Positions 40,402 to 49,148 of a DNA stretch of 64,000 bases are shown here, piece after piece (position 1 is the first letter of the stretch; every line of letters starts with the position of its first letter). The position numbers were made by a program, and so were the translations under genes. The stretch covers positions 434,001 through 498,000 of the forward strand of contig NZ_LN879457.1 of NCBI RefSeq assembly GCF_001403615.1, written 5' to 3'. The notes under the pieces were generated by a model, which saw only the letters and a list, made by a program, of their open reading frames with translations, did not search any database and was not told the DNA's origin. The DNA is from Desnuesiella massiliensis (GTDB lineage: Bacteria; Bacillota; Clostridia; Clostridiales; Clostridiaceae).

Positions 40402-41366
40402 TAGAGAAGATGAGGCATGGAATATTTCCAGCAGTGCCCATACCTTTTAAAAAAGATGGAACTATAGATGAGAAAGCTCAAAATAGCTACGTAGAGTATA
40501 TGAAAGCCCAACCCATAGATGGACTTTCTATATGGGTGCATACGGGCAGAGGACTTTTAATAAGTGAAAAGCAAAGAGAAGCAGTGATGAGGCTTTGGAG
40601 AGAAGCCTTTAAAGATAAATTAATCATTGCTGGTGTGGGAGCAATTAAGGAAGAGAACAGCTATAAGGAGTATGATGAAAAGAAATATATAGAAAATTCC
40701 TTAGCTATGGCTAAAAAGGCAAAGGATTTGGGTGCAGATGCGATTTTAGTTTTCGCTCCTACCATATTCAAAAATTTAGCTAATAGTGAAGAAAAAATTA
40801 TAAGTTATCATAAGGAAATAGCTAAGGCAGGATTACCTATAATATTGTTTTATCTTTATGAAGAAGCAGGTGGAATTTCTTATTCTAAGAGCGTATTAGA
40901 AGAATTATTAGCTATGGAAGAGGTTATTGGAATAAAGATGGCCACCTTAGATTCAGTGATGACTTATCAAGATATATCAGAGTTTTTAAAGAATAACTTT
41001 AAAAATAAGCTGCTGATAACAGGGGAAGATAGGATGTTTGGTTACACCATGATGAGAGGAGCACAGGGTGCCTTAATAGGGCTTGGAAGTGCTTGCGGAA
41101 AGCTTCAAAAGGAAATGATGGAAGCTTATTATAATGGTAATCATAAAGAATTTTTAGAGCTTTCAGAAAAGGTGGATAAACTAGCAGAGTGCACCTTTGT
41201 AAAGCCCATGGAAGGATATATAAAAAGAATGCTCACAGTATTAAATCTTTTAGGAGTAATACCAAAGGAAGCTGCTTATGATCCCTTTGGGCCTATAGAA
41301 GAGTTAGAGGAAGAAGAAATAGAAAAGATAAAAAATGTTTTAATAGACATTGGTGAGCTAGAATAG
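40386..41366 (+). CDS. DapA/NAL-family class I aldolase or lyase
   Basis: A 326-residue TIM-barrel protein of the dihydrodipicolinate synthase/N-acetylneuraminate lyase superfamily, acting through a Schiff base with pyruvate-like substrates. The Lys is seen in IGIKMATLDS near residue 179 and the Tyr in LFYLYEEAGG near 152. The substrate-carboxylate motif usually GGTTGE reads VHTGRG here, so it is not a plain DapA. It starts inside the M20 gene, after GGAGGAGG. In this context it may cleave or form a keto acid released from the imported compound. Exact substrate unknown. Confidence 0.82.
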   Translation: MYEDLIEKMRHGIFPAVPIPFKKDGTIDEKAQNSYVEYMKAQPIDGLSIWVHTGRGLLISEKQREAVMRLWREAFKDKLIIAGVGAIKEENSYKEYDEKKYIENSLAMAKKAKDLGADAILVFAPTIFKNLANSEEKIISYHKEIAKAGLPIILFYLYEEAGGISYSKSVLEELLAMEEVIGIKMATLDSVMTYQDISEFLKNNFKNKLLITGEDRMFGYTMMRGAQGALIGLGSACGKLQKEMMEAYYNGNHKEFLELSEKVDKLAECTFVKPMEGYIKRMLTVLNLLGVIPKEAAYDPFGPIEELEEEEIEKIKNVLIDIGELE

Positions 41367-41374
41367 GAGGAGCC

Positions 41375-42649
41375 ATGGAGAATATTTATGTACTTCCTAA
41401 AGACATGACTATAGATTCAAATAAACAGGCTATGATAGAAGAAGACTATAAAAGATTTTCTGAGGAAGGCTTATGGAAGGATATAGAGAGTTATATATTA
41501 GAAAGATATAGCATTGATATATCAAGCTCTTATGCTGATAGAAAGATTAGAAATCCTTTTGGAATTGCTTCAGGACAGCTTTCCTGTAATATAAATCAAG
41601 TGAAGAATTCTATCGATAGCGGCATAGGCTTTATAGTATTAAAAACAGTTATATCAGAAGATCCCTGTGGAAATTCCATGATGGAGCAATGGAAAGTAGA
41701 AGCCCCTAAAATGGTAGTAGAAAAGATAAAAAGTGCTAGAGGTGAGGAAGGCTATACTGTTACTTGGAAAGGGAGAGGCTGGACAAAAAGCTTCGAAGAA
41801 TATTTAGAATTTATGGAAGAAGCCTTAGCATATGGTAAAGAAAAAAACGTAATTGTTATACCTTCCTGTAAATTTAACTTACCAAAGGATTTAGAAGAAG
41901 CGTTTAATATAGAAGAATATAAATACACATTAAAAGAGCTGTTAAGTAGCTGGAAAAATGTAATGGGAAAGGAAAAATTAATTTTAGAAAAAGATTTTAG
42001 TCCTACCCTAGCAGGCTCTGATATAAGCAAAAGCAAAAACAGCATAATCAGATGGATTAAAGAGGTGCCCTCTATAATAAAAGAAATTGCAGGAGAGGAT
42101 AATATAGTTTTAGGTTTAAAACTAAACAACACTGTTTTTGAGTATGAATTTCAAATAGAGATGTTAAAAGAAGCCTTTAACAATAAAAAAATAGATTATT
42201 TAATATGTTTTAATAGACTCTTTGATAATAAGAAATCCTTCGAGGGTAAGGTTGGAGTAGCCTATGGAGGCTATGATTTAAGTGATAGAAATTTAAAAAC
42301 CTTAACAGATTTTAGGAGAGAAAATTACATTTTAGATAAAATCATACCTATAAGCGCTACAGGAAATATAGAATCAGGTAAAATGATGATAGAATATGCC
42401 TTAAGAGGCTGTGAAAATGGACAAATCCATACCTTCTTTCAGGTTCCGGCAGAAAATTTTGGGCTTAAAAAAGGTCATAGAGTAGAACGTGCGCTTAATG
42501 AACTTTTATTTAATCCAGAAAAAGGTCTTATAAAGGCTATGCTTTATCTGGAGAAAAAAGCAATAATCAAAGCTCTAGATGGAGTATTAAGATTTAATAA
42601 TATAAATATTGCTTATGATGAAATAAGGGACTGGGGGAAGGAAATATGA
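41375..42649 (+). CDS. Dihydroorotate-dehydrogenase-like flavoprotein
   Basis: A 424-residue protein with the outline of the DHODH/PreA TIM-barrel family, which uses FMN. Seen are NPFGIASGQLSCN near residue 60, GIGFIVLKTVISEDP, VIPSCKFN, LGLKLNNT and the phosphate-binding end ISATGNIESGKMMIEYALRGC. It is longer than DHODH (about 300 residues), and the usual active-site loop is not clearly recognised, so the substrate is probably not dihydroorotate; no other pyrimidine genes are nearby. It sits eight bases after the DapA-family gene and overlaps the next gene by four bases. Confidence 0.7.
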   Translation: MENIYVLPKDMTIDSNKQAMIEEDYKRFSEEGLWKDIESYILERYSIDISSSYADRKIRNPFGIASGQLSCNINQVKNSIDSGIGFIVLKTVISEDPCGNSMMEQWKVEAPKMVVEKIKSARGEEGYTVTWKGRGWTKSFEEYLEFMEEALAYGKEKNVIVIPSCKFNLPKDLEEAFNIEEYKYTLKELLSSWKNVMGKEKLILEKDFSPTLAGSDISKSKNSIIRWIKEVPSIIKEIAGEDNIVLGLKLNNTVFEYEFQIEMLKEAFNNKKIDYLICFNRLFDNKKSFEGKVGVAYGGYDLSDRNLKTLTDFRRENYILDKIIPISATGNIESGKMMIEYALRGCENGQIHTFFQVPAENFGLKKGHRVERALNELLFNPEKGLIKAMLYLEKKAIIKALDGVLRFNNINIAYDEIRDWGKEI

Positions 42650-43818
42650 TATTAGAGAATGCAAGAATAGATGATATTGAATTATATGAAGTTAAAATAC
42701 CTTTAAAAATACCTTTTCAAATTAGTGGAGGTGTTAGTTATTTCAGAAAATCTCTTATCATAGTGTTGCACAGTGGGGAATATGTAGGCTATGGAGAGGC
42801 GGCACCCTTTGAAGAACCTTACTATTCCTCAGAGACTATATCTTCTGTAAAGATGCTCTATTTAGAGCTTTTATTTAAAAGGATATTAGGAGAAGAAATA
42901 AATAGCATTGAACATATAAATGATATACTAAGCAAAGGGGTAAGAGGAAATAACTTTGCTAAGGCTGGTATGGAAAATGCTTATTGGGATTTACTATGTG
43001 ATATAAATAAAATATCCTTAAAGGAGTTAATAACTTATAAGTTAAAGCAACTAGAAGTTAATGAAGAGTATATAAATAATGAGGATTATATAGAGTCAGG
43101 AGTTTCCGTAGGGATTCCTATAGATAATAGTATTGATACTTTAAAACAGTGGGTAAAAGAGTATATCGAGGAAGGTTATAAGAGAATAAAGATAAAAATA
43201 AAGCCAGGTTGGGACATAAATGCATTGAAAGCGGTAAGAGAAGTCATTGGAGATTTTCCTCTTTGGACAGACTCTAATTCCTCCTTTAACTTTGAAAAAC
43301 ATAAGGATATGTTTAAAGCTATGGATGAATACAATTGTTTGTTTCATGAGCAACCTTTAAACCATGACGATATATTAGATCATGCTAAATTAGCTAGATA
43401 CATTAAAACACCTATATGTTTAGATGAATCTTTGAAATCAAGTATTATAGGAGCGCAAGCTTTGGAGATAGAAGCGTCCCGCATATGGAATGTTAAGATC
43501 CAAAGAATAGGTGGATTACTAGAAGGATTAAAAATATACAAACTTGCTACCAATAATAATGTTAAACTTTGGGGAGGTACAATGCCAGAGTCTGGTATTG
43601 GAGCTATTCCTATAATGAATCTTTCAAGCTTTAAGGGATTCTGCTATCCGGCGGATGTAGAGGCTAGTGAAAGATGGTATGGAAAAAATCAAGATATTGT
43701 AGAGATTAACATGAATAAACAAGGGCAGATTTACTTACCTAAATGCAATGGGATACAGGAAATAATAAATTGGAATAATTTTAAAAACTTTACTACAAGG
43801 ATCTATTCATCAAAATAG
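42646..43818 (+). CDS. Enolase-superfamily racemase (NSAR/OSBS-like)
   Basis: A 390-residue member of the muconate-lactonising subgroup. The N-terminal capping domain includes EVKIPLKIPFQISGG. The barrel holds the acid-base Lys pair (IKIKIKPGWD near residue 180 and NVKIQRIGG near 285) and metal ligands in TDSNSSF, HEQPL and CLDESL. The terminal WGGTMPESGIG fits N-succinylamino-acid racemase/o-succinylbenzoate synthase better than dipeptide epimerase. No menaquinone genes are near, so racemisation of an N-acylated amino acid is the better guess. It is translationally coupled to the DHODH-like gene (ATGA). Confidence 0.82.
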   Translation: MILENARIDDIELYEVKIPLKIPFQISGGVSYFRKSLIIVLHSGEYVGYGEAAPFEEPYYSSETISSVKMLYLELLFKRILGEEINSIEHINDILSKGVRGNNFAKAGMENAYWDLLCDINKISLKELITYKLKQLEVNEEYINNEDYIESGVSVGIPIDNSIDTLKQWVKEYIEEGYKRIKIKIKPGWDINALKAVREVIGDFPLWTDSNSSFNFEKHKDMFKAMDEYNCLFHEQPLNHDDILDHAKLARYIKTPICLDESLKSSIIGAQALEIEASRIWNVKIQRIGGLLEGLKIYKLATNNNVKLWGGTMPESGIGAIPIMNLSSFKGFCYPADVEASERWYGKNQDIVEINMNKQGQIYLPKCNGIQEIINWNNFKNFTTRIYSSK

Positions 43819-43839
43819 CAAAAAACGTAATATATTAGA

Positions 43840-43888
43840 GGATTTTTGCAAATGGTGTAGAATAATATATTTAGGACTATTAAAGGAC
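43840..43888 (+). promoter_or_regulatory. Promoter and GGAC direct-repeat operator before the dehydrogenase gene
   Basis: GGATTTTT at 43840 and a TAATAT-type -10 near 43863 are followed by GGAC at 43874-43877 and 43885-43888, again 11 bases apart. The region closely resembles the one at 39121-39171. It begins a new transcript for the dehydrogenase, the second ABC importer and the following genes. Confidence 0.65.
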
Positions 43889-43916
43889 ATGACTTAATAA
43901 TAAGGGGTGATGAAGC

Positions 43917-44930
43917 TTGGATAAAAAGAAAATTTTTATAGCATTGCCGAATAATAAAGAAAGAGAAACCTTTTTTACAGAAAAAGTCTTAAACTATATT
44001 GAAAATATAACTAATGTAGAATTTTTATTTAATCCTACGAAAGACTATATAGATCATGATAAGTATAAGTATTTAGAAAATATGGATGGCTTAATTTTAG
44101 GATGGGGATGCGGAAAATATCCTTCTGAAATACTAAATAGGTTTCCTAAATTAAAGATTGTGGGGGTCTTAGGAGGAGCATTAAGTCCATATATAGATCT
44201 AGACTTTTTTAGTATGGATAAAATACTGATTAACAGTGCAGATGTAATGGCACAGTCAGTAGCGGAAGCAACTTTAGCCTATATGCTTACAGCTTTAAGA
44301 GATATAAGTTATTATGATTATTCTATGAAGCATCTAAAACCTTGGAGAAGCAATGATTTTGAAAATCAAGGGTTGTTTTATAAAACTATAGGGCTTATAG
44401 GGTTAGGAGCTGTGGGGAAATATTTATTGGAGATGTTAAAACCATTTAATGTAAAGGTTTTGATTTATGATCCTTACTTAGATTTCTCTACCCTTAATTA
44501 TAACAATGTAGAAAAGAAGAGTTTAGATGAAGTTCTGATAAATTCCGATATAATATCTATACATGCTGCCTATACTGAGGAGACTCATTATTTAGTAGAC
44601 TATGAAAAAATTAAACTTATGAAAAAGAATGCTTTATTAGTTAATACAGCAAGAGGTCCTATAATAAATGAAAAGGATTTAATAAAGGCTTTAGAAGAAA
44701 AACATATAAAAGCAGCTTTGGATGTATTTGAACAGGAACCCTTAGAGGATACTAGCCCTTTAAGAAAATTAGACAATGTAGTATTAATACCTCATATGGG
44801 AGGGCCAACAGTGGATGTAAGACAATATATGACATTGTCTTTGATAGATAATATGATAGATTTTTTTAATAACAAGCAAATAAGCAATATAATCACTGAG
44901 AATAGATTCAAAATTACTTCTTTAGCATAA
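43917..44930 (+). CDS. D-isomer-specific 2-hydroxyacid dehydrogenase
   Basis: A 337-residue NAD(P)-dependent dehydrogenase. The dinucleotide-binding motif is GLIGLGAVGKYLLEM near residue 158; catalytic residues are the Arg in NTARGPIINE near 246, the Glu in DVFEQEPLE near 270 and the His in IPHMGG near 294. It should interconvert a 2-keto acid and a D-2-hydroxyacid. The start is TTG 43917, since GGGGTGA lies six bases before it and the nearby ATG is followed by a quick stop. It leads the second transcription unit of the locus and precedes an importer. Confidence 0.88.
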   Translation: MDKKKIFIALPNNKERETFFTEKVLNYIENITNVEFLFNPTKDYIDHDKYKYLENMDGLILGWGCGKYPSEILNRFPKLKIVGVLGGALSPYIDLDFFSMDKILINSADVMAQSVAEATLAYMLTALRDISYYDYSMKHLKPWRSNDFENQGLFYKTIGLIGLGAVGKYLLEMLKPFNVKVLIYDPYLDFSTLNYNNVEKKSLDEVLINSDIISIHAAYTEETHYLVDYEKIKLMKKNALLVNTARGPIINEKDLIKALEEKHIKAALDVFEQEPLEDTSPLRKLDNVVLIPHMGGPTVDVRQYMTLSLIDNMIDFFNNKQISNIITENRFKITSLA

Positions 44931-44943
44931 ATAGTTAAAGGTA

Positions 44944-44966
44944 TTAAACTGAAAAATTCAGTTTAA
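44944..44966 (+). promoter_or_regulatory. Perfect inverted repeat before the second binding protein
   Basis: TTAAACTGAA and TTCAGTTTAA form ten-base arms around AAA, 35 bases before the start codon. It is either an operator or an intercistronic hairpin; no T run follows. Confidence 0.5.
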
Positions 44967-45001
44967 CATTAAAATAAAAATATAAGATAGGGGGAAAGAT
45001 T

Positions 45002-46273
45002 ATGAACAAATTTTTAAAACTAGTGAGCACAGCATTAACTACAGTTATGCTAGTAGGAACTCTTGCTGGCTGTGGTGGCAAAAAAAGTGCTGATAAGGAG
45101 GGAAAAGAAACAGTTACGGTATGGGTACATCCTTTTATGAAGGATCAAGGTGAAGAACAAAAAATGTGGCAGAGTTTTGTGAAATCCTTTGAAGATAAAA
45201 ACCAAAATATAAAAGTTGACCTTCAAACAGTACCTTGGGCTAATAGAGACCAAAGATTACTTACAGCTTTTTCAGCAGGCAAAGGACCTGATGTAGTTTA
45301 TCTTATCACAGATCACTTAGCACAATTTGGAACTATGGGAATAATAGAACCTCTTGATAAATACGTTACAGAGGATATTAAAAAAGACTTTCCAGAAAAG
45401 ATTTTAAAAGGAGCCACAGTGGATGGTAAATTATATGGAATACCTATGCTGCAAACAGTAATGGCTTATAATTATAATTTAGATTTGCTACAGAAGGCGG
45501 GATGGGATACAAAAAAACTGCCTGAAACCTGGGAAGATCTCATGAATATGAGTAAAATGGTAAAAGAGAAAACTGGAGCTTACGGTATGGCTATGACTTT
45601 AGGAAATACTCCTAATTCAACTTATTATCCATATTTGTGGCAAGCAGGTGGAAATGTGATAAATGACAAGGGAGAATACACTTTAGATAGTGAAGCTGGA
45701 AAGAAATCCTTACAATTCATGAGAGACTTATATGCTAATAAATACGTTCCCGAGGATGCAGCTACAGCTTTAACAGAACATGATGCGTTATTCCAAGAGG
45801 GAAAAATAGCTATGATATTAAGTGAAAATTTACCAAGCGTATTTAAGGAGTTACCTTTTAAATATGATGTTGGTCCAGCTCTAAAGAATAAAGAACAAGT
45901 ATTATTTGGAACATTAGGTTCCTGGGCCTTAGCTCATAACAGCCAAAACAAAGATGCAGCTGCTAAATTTATTCTACATCTAACAAGTGCAGAAAACATG
46001 AAAACTTTCTTAACTAATACAAAATATATACCACCAAGAACATCTTTAGGAGATATGTACAAAGATGATCCATATTTAAACAAAGTTACTAAACTAGCTG
46101 AGTTTGTTAGACCAGGGGTGGTGCATCCAGCAGGCAGAAGCATATTGTCCTTATTGAATCCAGAGATTCAAGCTGTTGTTTTAGGACAAAAGACTCCTGA
46201 AAAAGCAATTTCAGATGCTAAGCCAAAGGTAGAAAAAGCTGTTAAAGACAGTTTGGATCTTAAACCACAATAA
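45002..46273 (+). CDS. ABC transporter solute-binding lipoprotein (sugar family, second system)
   Basis: A 423-residue binding protein with a lipoprotein signal ending in LAGC (Cys about residue 24). The mature part is a typical family 1 extracellular solute-binding protein (GKGPDVVYLITDHLAQFG, YGIPMLQTVMAYNYN, WEDLMNMSKMVKEKTG), the group that binds sugars such as maltose or glycerol phosphate. It is unrelated in detail to the longer binding protein at 32632-34095. GGGGGAAAG precedes it. A stable intercistronic hairpin follows, which probably raises its mRNA level above that of the permeases. Confidence 0.9.
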   Translation: MNKFLKLVSTALTTVMLVGTLAGCGGKKSADKEGKETVTVWVHPFMKDQGEEQKMWQSFVKSFEDKNQNIKVDLQTVPWANRDQRLLTAFSAGKGPDVVYLITDHLAQFGTMGIIEPLDKYVTEDIKKDFPEKILKGATVDGKLYGIPMLQTVMAYNYNLDLLQKAGWDTKKLPETWEDLMNMSKMVKEKTGAYGMAMTLGNTPNSTYYPYLWQAGGNVINDKGEYTLDSEAGKKSLQFMRDLYANKYVPEDAATALTEHDALFQEGKIAMILSENLPSVFKELPFKYDVGPALKNKEQVLFGTLGSWALAHNSQNKDAAAKFILHLTSAENMKTFLTNTKYIPPRTSLGDMYKDDPYLNKVTKLAEFVRPGVVHPAGRSILSLLNPEIQAVVLGQKTPEKAISDAKPKVEKAVKDSLDLKPQ

Positions 46274-46287
46274 AGTTTATATAGCGA

Positions 46288-46312
46288 GTTTGGGGTTGCC
46301 TTAATCCCAAAC
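46288..46312 (+). other. Intercistronic stem-loop after the binding-protein gene
   Basis: GTTTGGGGTT and AATCCCAAAC pair over ten bases (one G-U) around GCCTT, with no T run. Such hairpins protect the upstream mRNA and allow more binding protein than permease to be made. Confidence 0.65.
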
Positions 46313-46344
46313 TTACTTATTAATCTCTGATAGGAGGAAAAAAG

Positions 46345-47289
46345 GTGGCTAGAGAAATTAAAACTGAAGCATACTCTTTTAATGCGAATAAAAGACCTTT
46401 ATTTAAAAAAATATTAAGAGAATTAAAATTAAATTTGTTTTCATACCTAATAGTATCTATTGTATTGATACATTTTTTAATTTTTAAAATTATTCCTTTT
46501 ATAGGTACCTTTGTACTCAGTTTTTTAGACTATAGATTTATAGGTAAATCGAAATTCATAGGTCTGAAAAACTGGTCAGAAATGTTGAGTGATCCTGTAT
46601 TTTACAAGTCATTATGGAATACATTGCTTTTTACAATATATTATGTATTACCTACTTTAGTTTTAGGCTTAATTTTAGCTCTTCTTATTAATTATAAAAA
46701 TAAAAATACAACTATATTCAAAATTGTATACTTTTTACCTGTGGTCACTTCTTTCGTAGTTGTAGCAGGAATATGGAAATGGATATTTACCTCTTATGAG
46801 AATGGTATCGCAAATTATTTTCTGAAACTATTCAGAGTACCACCACAGAGATTTTTAGCTGATACTAAAGTAGCATTACTAGTTTTAGCAGGACTTAGTA
46901 TATTTAAAGTAGCTGGCTCTGTAATGATTTATTACTATGGAGGATTAAAGCAAATTCCAGAGTCTTTATATGAAGCAGCAGAAATTGATGGAGCAACGGG
47001 TTTGAAAAAGTTTTTTCATATTACTTTACCTTTGCTTAAACCAACTACTTTATATGTAGCTATAATGACTACCATAGGTTCATTCCAAATTTTTGATTCT
47101 GCTTATTTATTAACTGGAGGTGGACCCAATTACTCTACTACAACTATAGTTTATTATATATACCAACAAGCCTTTGTTCAGTCAAGGTTAGGTTATGCTA
47201 GTGCTCTATCTTTTGTATTGTTTATTATTATTTTAGTAATTTCTATACTTCAGAAGAAGACCATAGGCGGAGATGCTAGTTACTACTAA
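46345..47289 (+). CDS. ABC transporter permease, MalF/UgpA-like
   Basis: A 314-residue permease with six helices, the first near residues 30-60 (SYLIVSIVLIHFLIFKIIPF). The EAA loop is YEAAEIDGATGLKKFFHITLPL near residue 210, and the periplasmic end has FQIFDSAYLLTGGGP, typical of MalF-like sugar permeases. It starts at GTG 46345 after AGGAGG. It works with the permease that follows and the lipoprotein before. No ATPase gene belongs to this transcript either. Confidence 0.9.
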   Translation: MAREIKTEAYSFNANKRPLFKKILRELKLNLFSYLIVSIVLIHFLIFKIIPFIGTFVLSFLDYRFIGKSKFIGLKNWSEMLSDPVFYKSLWNTLLFTIYYVLPTLVLGLILALLINYKNKNTTIFKIVYFLPVVTSFVVVAGIWKWIFTSYENGIANYFLKLFRVPPQRFLADTKVALLVLAGLSIFKVAGSVMIYYYGGLKQIPESLYEAAEIDGATGLKKFFHITLPLLKPTTLYVAIMTTIGSFQIFDSAYLLTGGGPNYSTTTIVYYIYQQAFVQSRLGYASALSFVLFIIILVISILQKKTIGGDASYY

Positions 47290-47333
47290 AACTAAGCTTA
47301 CCTCAACTTTAAATTTATTGAGGAGGAATAAAG

Positions 47334-48170
47334 TTGAAATATAATTTAATGTGGAAAAATAAAATTAAAAGTAGCACTATATATCTTATGATGATTATAC
47401 TTGGGTTATTATTTTTATTCCCTTTTATCATAATGGTGTTGGGAAGCTTACAAAATAAATCTTATTTTAGTGGAAGCCCTTCAAATTGGATGCCAGATAA
47501 GATAACCTTAGAAAATTTTAAGGTAATAATGAGAGATGGATATATAGGAAAGTGGTTTTTAAACTCAATGATAATATCTATAATACCTGTACTTACTTCA
47601 GTGATATTATGCACACTTTTAGGGTATATCTTTGCCAAAAAAAATTTCTGGGGTAAAAATGTTATATTTTGGATGTTTTTATCTATGATAATGGTACCTA
47701 GCCAAATGTTGGTTATGCCCAATTATATATTGTTTGATAAGCTAAATTGGATTAACACTTATAAGGTATTTTTGATACCTAACTTATGGGATATAACTGG
47801 TTTTTTCTTGATGAGACAATTTATGCTCTCTGTGCCAGATAGTTTAATAGAGGCAGCTAAGTTAGACGGAGCAAGCGAATTTCAAACCTTTTGGAGAGTG
47901 ATAGTACCTCTTTCAAAACAGCCTATGGCCACAATTTCTATATTTAGCTTCATAGGTCATTATAATAATTTATTCTATCCGTTGATATTCACCACAGATG
48001 CTAAGATGTATCCTATGAGTGTAGGAATAGCTTCCTTGATGACCCAGAATGCCTCTTTTAGCTTGCAGATGGCTGGGGCAGTATTAAATTTCTTACCTAC
48101 ATTAATAATTTTTGTTAGTATGCAAAAATATTTTACTCAAGGTATGGCTACATCGGGTTTGAAAGATTAA
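47334..48170 (+). CDS. ABC transporter permease, MalG/UgpE-like
   Basis: A 278-residue six-helix permease. The EAA loop reads IEAAKLDGASEFQTFWRVIVPL near residue 172, and the C-terminus has FVSMQKYFTQGMATSGLKD, the ending of MalG/UgpE-type proteins. It begins at TTG 47334, seven bases after GAGGAGGAA. With the permease upstream it completes the second importer. The substrate is not indicated by sequence; a sugar, polyol or modified sugar is usual for the class. Confidence 0.9.
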   Translation: MKYNLMWKNKIKSSTIYLMMIILGLLFLFPFIIMVLGSLQNKSYFSGSPSNWMPDKITLENFKVIMRDGYIGKWFLNSMIISIIPVLTSVILCTLLGYIFAKKNFWGKNVIFWMFLSMIMVPSQMLVMPNYILFDKLNWINTYKVFLIPNLWDITGFFLMRQFMLSVPDSLIEAAKLDGASEFQTFWRVIVPLSKQPMATISIFSFIGHYNNLFYPLIFTTDAKMYPMSVGIASLMTQNASFSLQMAGAVLNFLPTLIIFVSMQKYFTQGMATSGLKD

Positions 48171-48195
48171 TCTCATGAAATAAGGAGTGTCTTAA

Positions 48196-49128
48196 ATGAA
48201 ATTTGGAATTTTAGGTCTTAGCTTATCACATCCATATACTTTTGCAAAGCTTCTGCAAAAGTTAAAGCATGAAGTGGCATTTGTATGGGATTATGATTAT
48301 GAAAAGGCAAGGAACTTCGGTGAGAGGTTTAATATAAAGGTAATAAAGGAATTTGAGGATACCTACAAAGAGCATATAGACGGAGTATTTATAGAAGTAG
48401 AAAGCCATAAGCATGTAGAGGCTTCAATACCCTTTGTTAAAAGAAAAATACCACTATTTATTGACAAGGTTATGGCATTAAATATTGAGGACCTAGAAAG
48501 AATTATAGCATTAAGCAAGCAAAATAACTCTATAATCATGACTTCTTCAGCTATTTCTTATAAAAGAGAATATAGGGAAGTTAATGAATTGGTTTCTAAA
48601 GGAGAATTTGGGCAGATGATTAATGCCACCTCCTTTGTGTGCCACGATATGAGCAATTATTTAAAAGAGGAAAATTCCTGGCAGGACCAAATTGAAAAAA
48701 GTGGAGGAGAACTTTTAAACTTTGGAATTCATGGCATAGAACCAGTTTACAATATTTTAGGACCCGGTATAGAATATGTAGAGGCTAATTCAGAAAAAGT
48801 AAAATATGAACAAGCTCTATCAGAGGATAATGGTATTGTAAAGCTAAAGTTTAATAATGGCTCCATAGGAATGATTATATTAACTGCCATAGCTGAGCAT
48901 TATGGCTTCAACACCATGATAATAGGAACGAAGAAAAAATATTTCCTAGAAGAAAAATATGAAGAGGATCCTTTGGGATATGAGGCAATGATAAGAGCTT
49001 TTATTAAAGGCATAGAGAATAATACTTATCCCATACCCCTTAATAAAATAGAAGAATTAATAAAAGCTATGATAGCTATTAGAATGTCCATAAAGGAAAA
49101 CAGAAGAGTATATCTTTATGAACTATAG
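48196..49128 (+). CDS. Gfo/Idh/MocA-family oxidoreductase
   Basis: A 310-residue NAD(P)-binding protein with N-terminal Rossmann fold (MKFGILGLSLSHPYTFAKLL), the VEVESHKHVEASIPF segment and the IPLFIDKVMA motif, where family members normally have EKP. A C-terminal alpha/beta domain carries ELLNFGIHGIEP, the catalytic His region. Members oxidise or reduce sugars, inositols and related compounds. The dinucleotide loop reads GLSLSHPY rather than GxGxxG, which weakens certainty about cofactor binding. It lies 25 bases after the permease gene. Confidence 0.75.
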   Translation: MKFGILGLSLSHPYTFAKLLQKLKHEVAFVWDYDYEKARNFGERFNIKVIKEFEDTYKEHIDGVFIEVESHKHVEASIPFVKRKIPLFIDKVMALNIEDLERIIALSKQNNSIIMTSSAISYKREYREVNELVSKGEFGQMINATSFVCHDMSNYLKEENSWQDQIEKSGGELLNFGIHGIEPVYNILGPGIEYVEANSEKVKYEQALSEDNGIVKLKFNNGSIGMIILTAIAEHYGFNTMIIGTKKKYFLEEKYEEDPLGYEAMIRAFIKGIENNTYPIPLNKIEELIKAMIAIRMSIKENRRVYLYEL

Positions 49129-49148
49129 AGATTTAAGAGGTGAAGGTT

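Noticed and set aside
41375..42649. Pyrimidine biosynthesis dihydroorotate dehydrogenase (pyrD)
   Set aside because: The protein is about 120 residues too long, and the typical active-site loop and other pyr genes are missing.
42646..43818. o-Succinylbenzoate synthase of menaquinone biosynthesis
   Set aside because: The sequence fits the OSBS/NSAR group, but no other menaquinone gene is near, and neighbours include an N-acyl hydrolase and an acyltransferase.
43839..43888. GGAC repeats as ribosome binding sites
   Set aside because: They are too far from the start codons, occur in exact 11-base pairs and sit next to -10 boxes, which fits an operator better.
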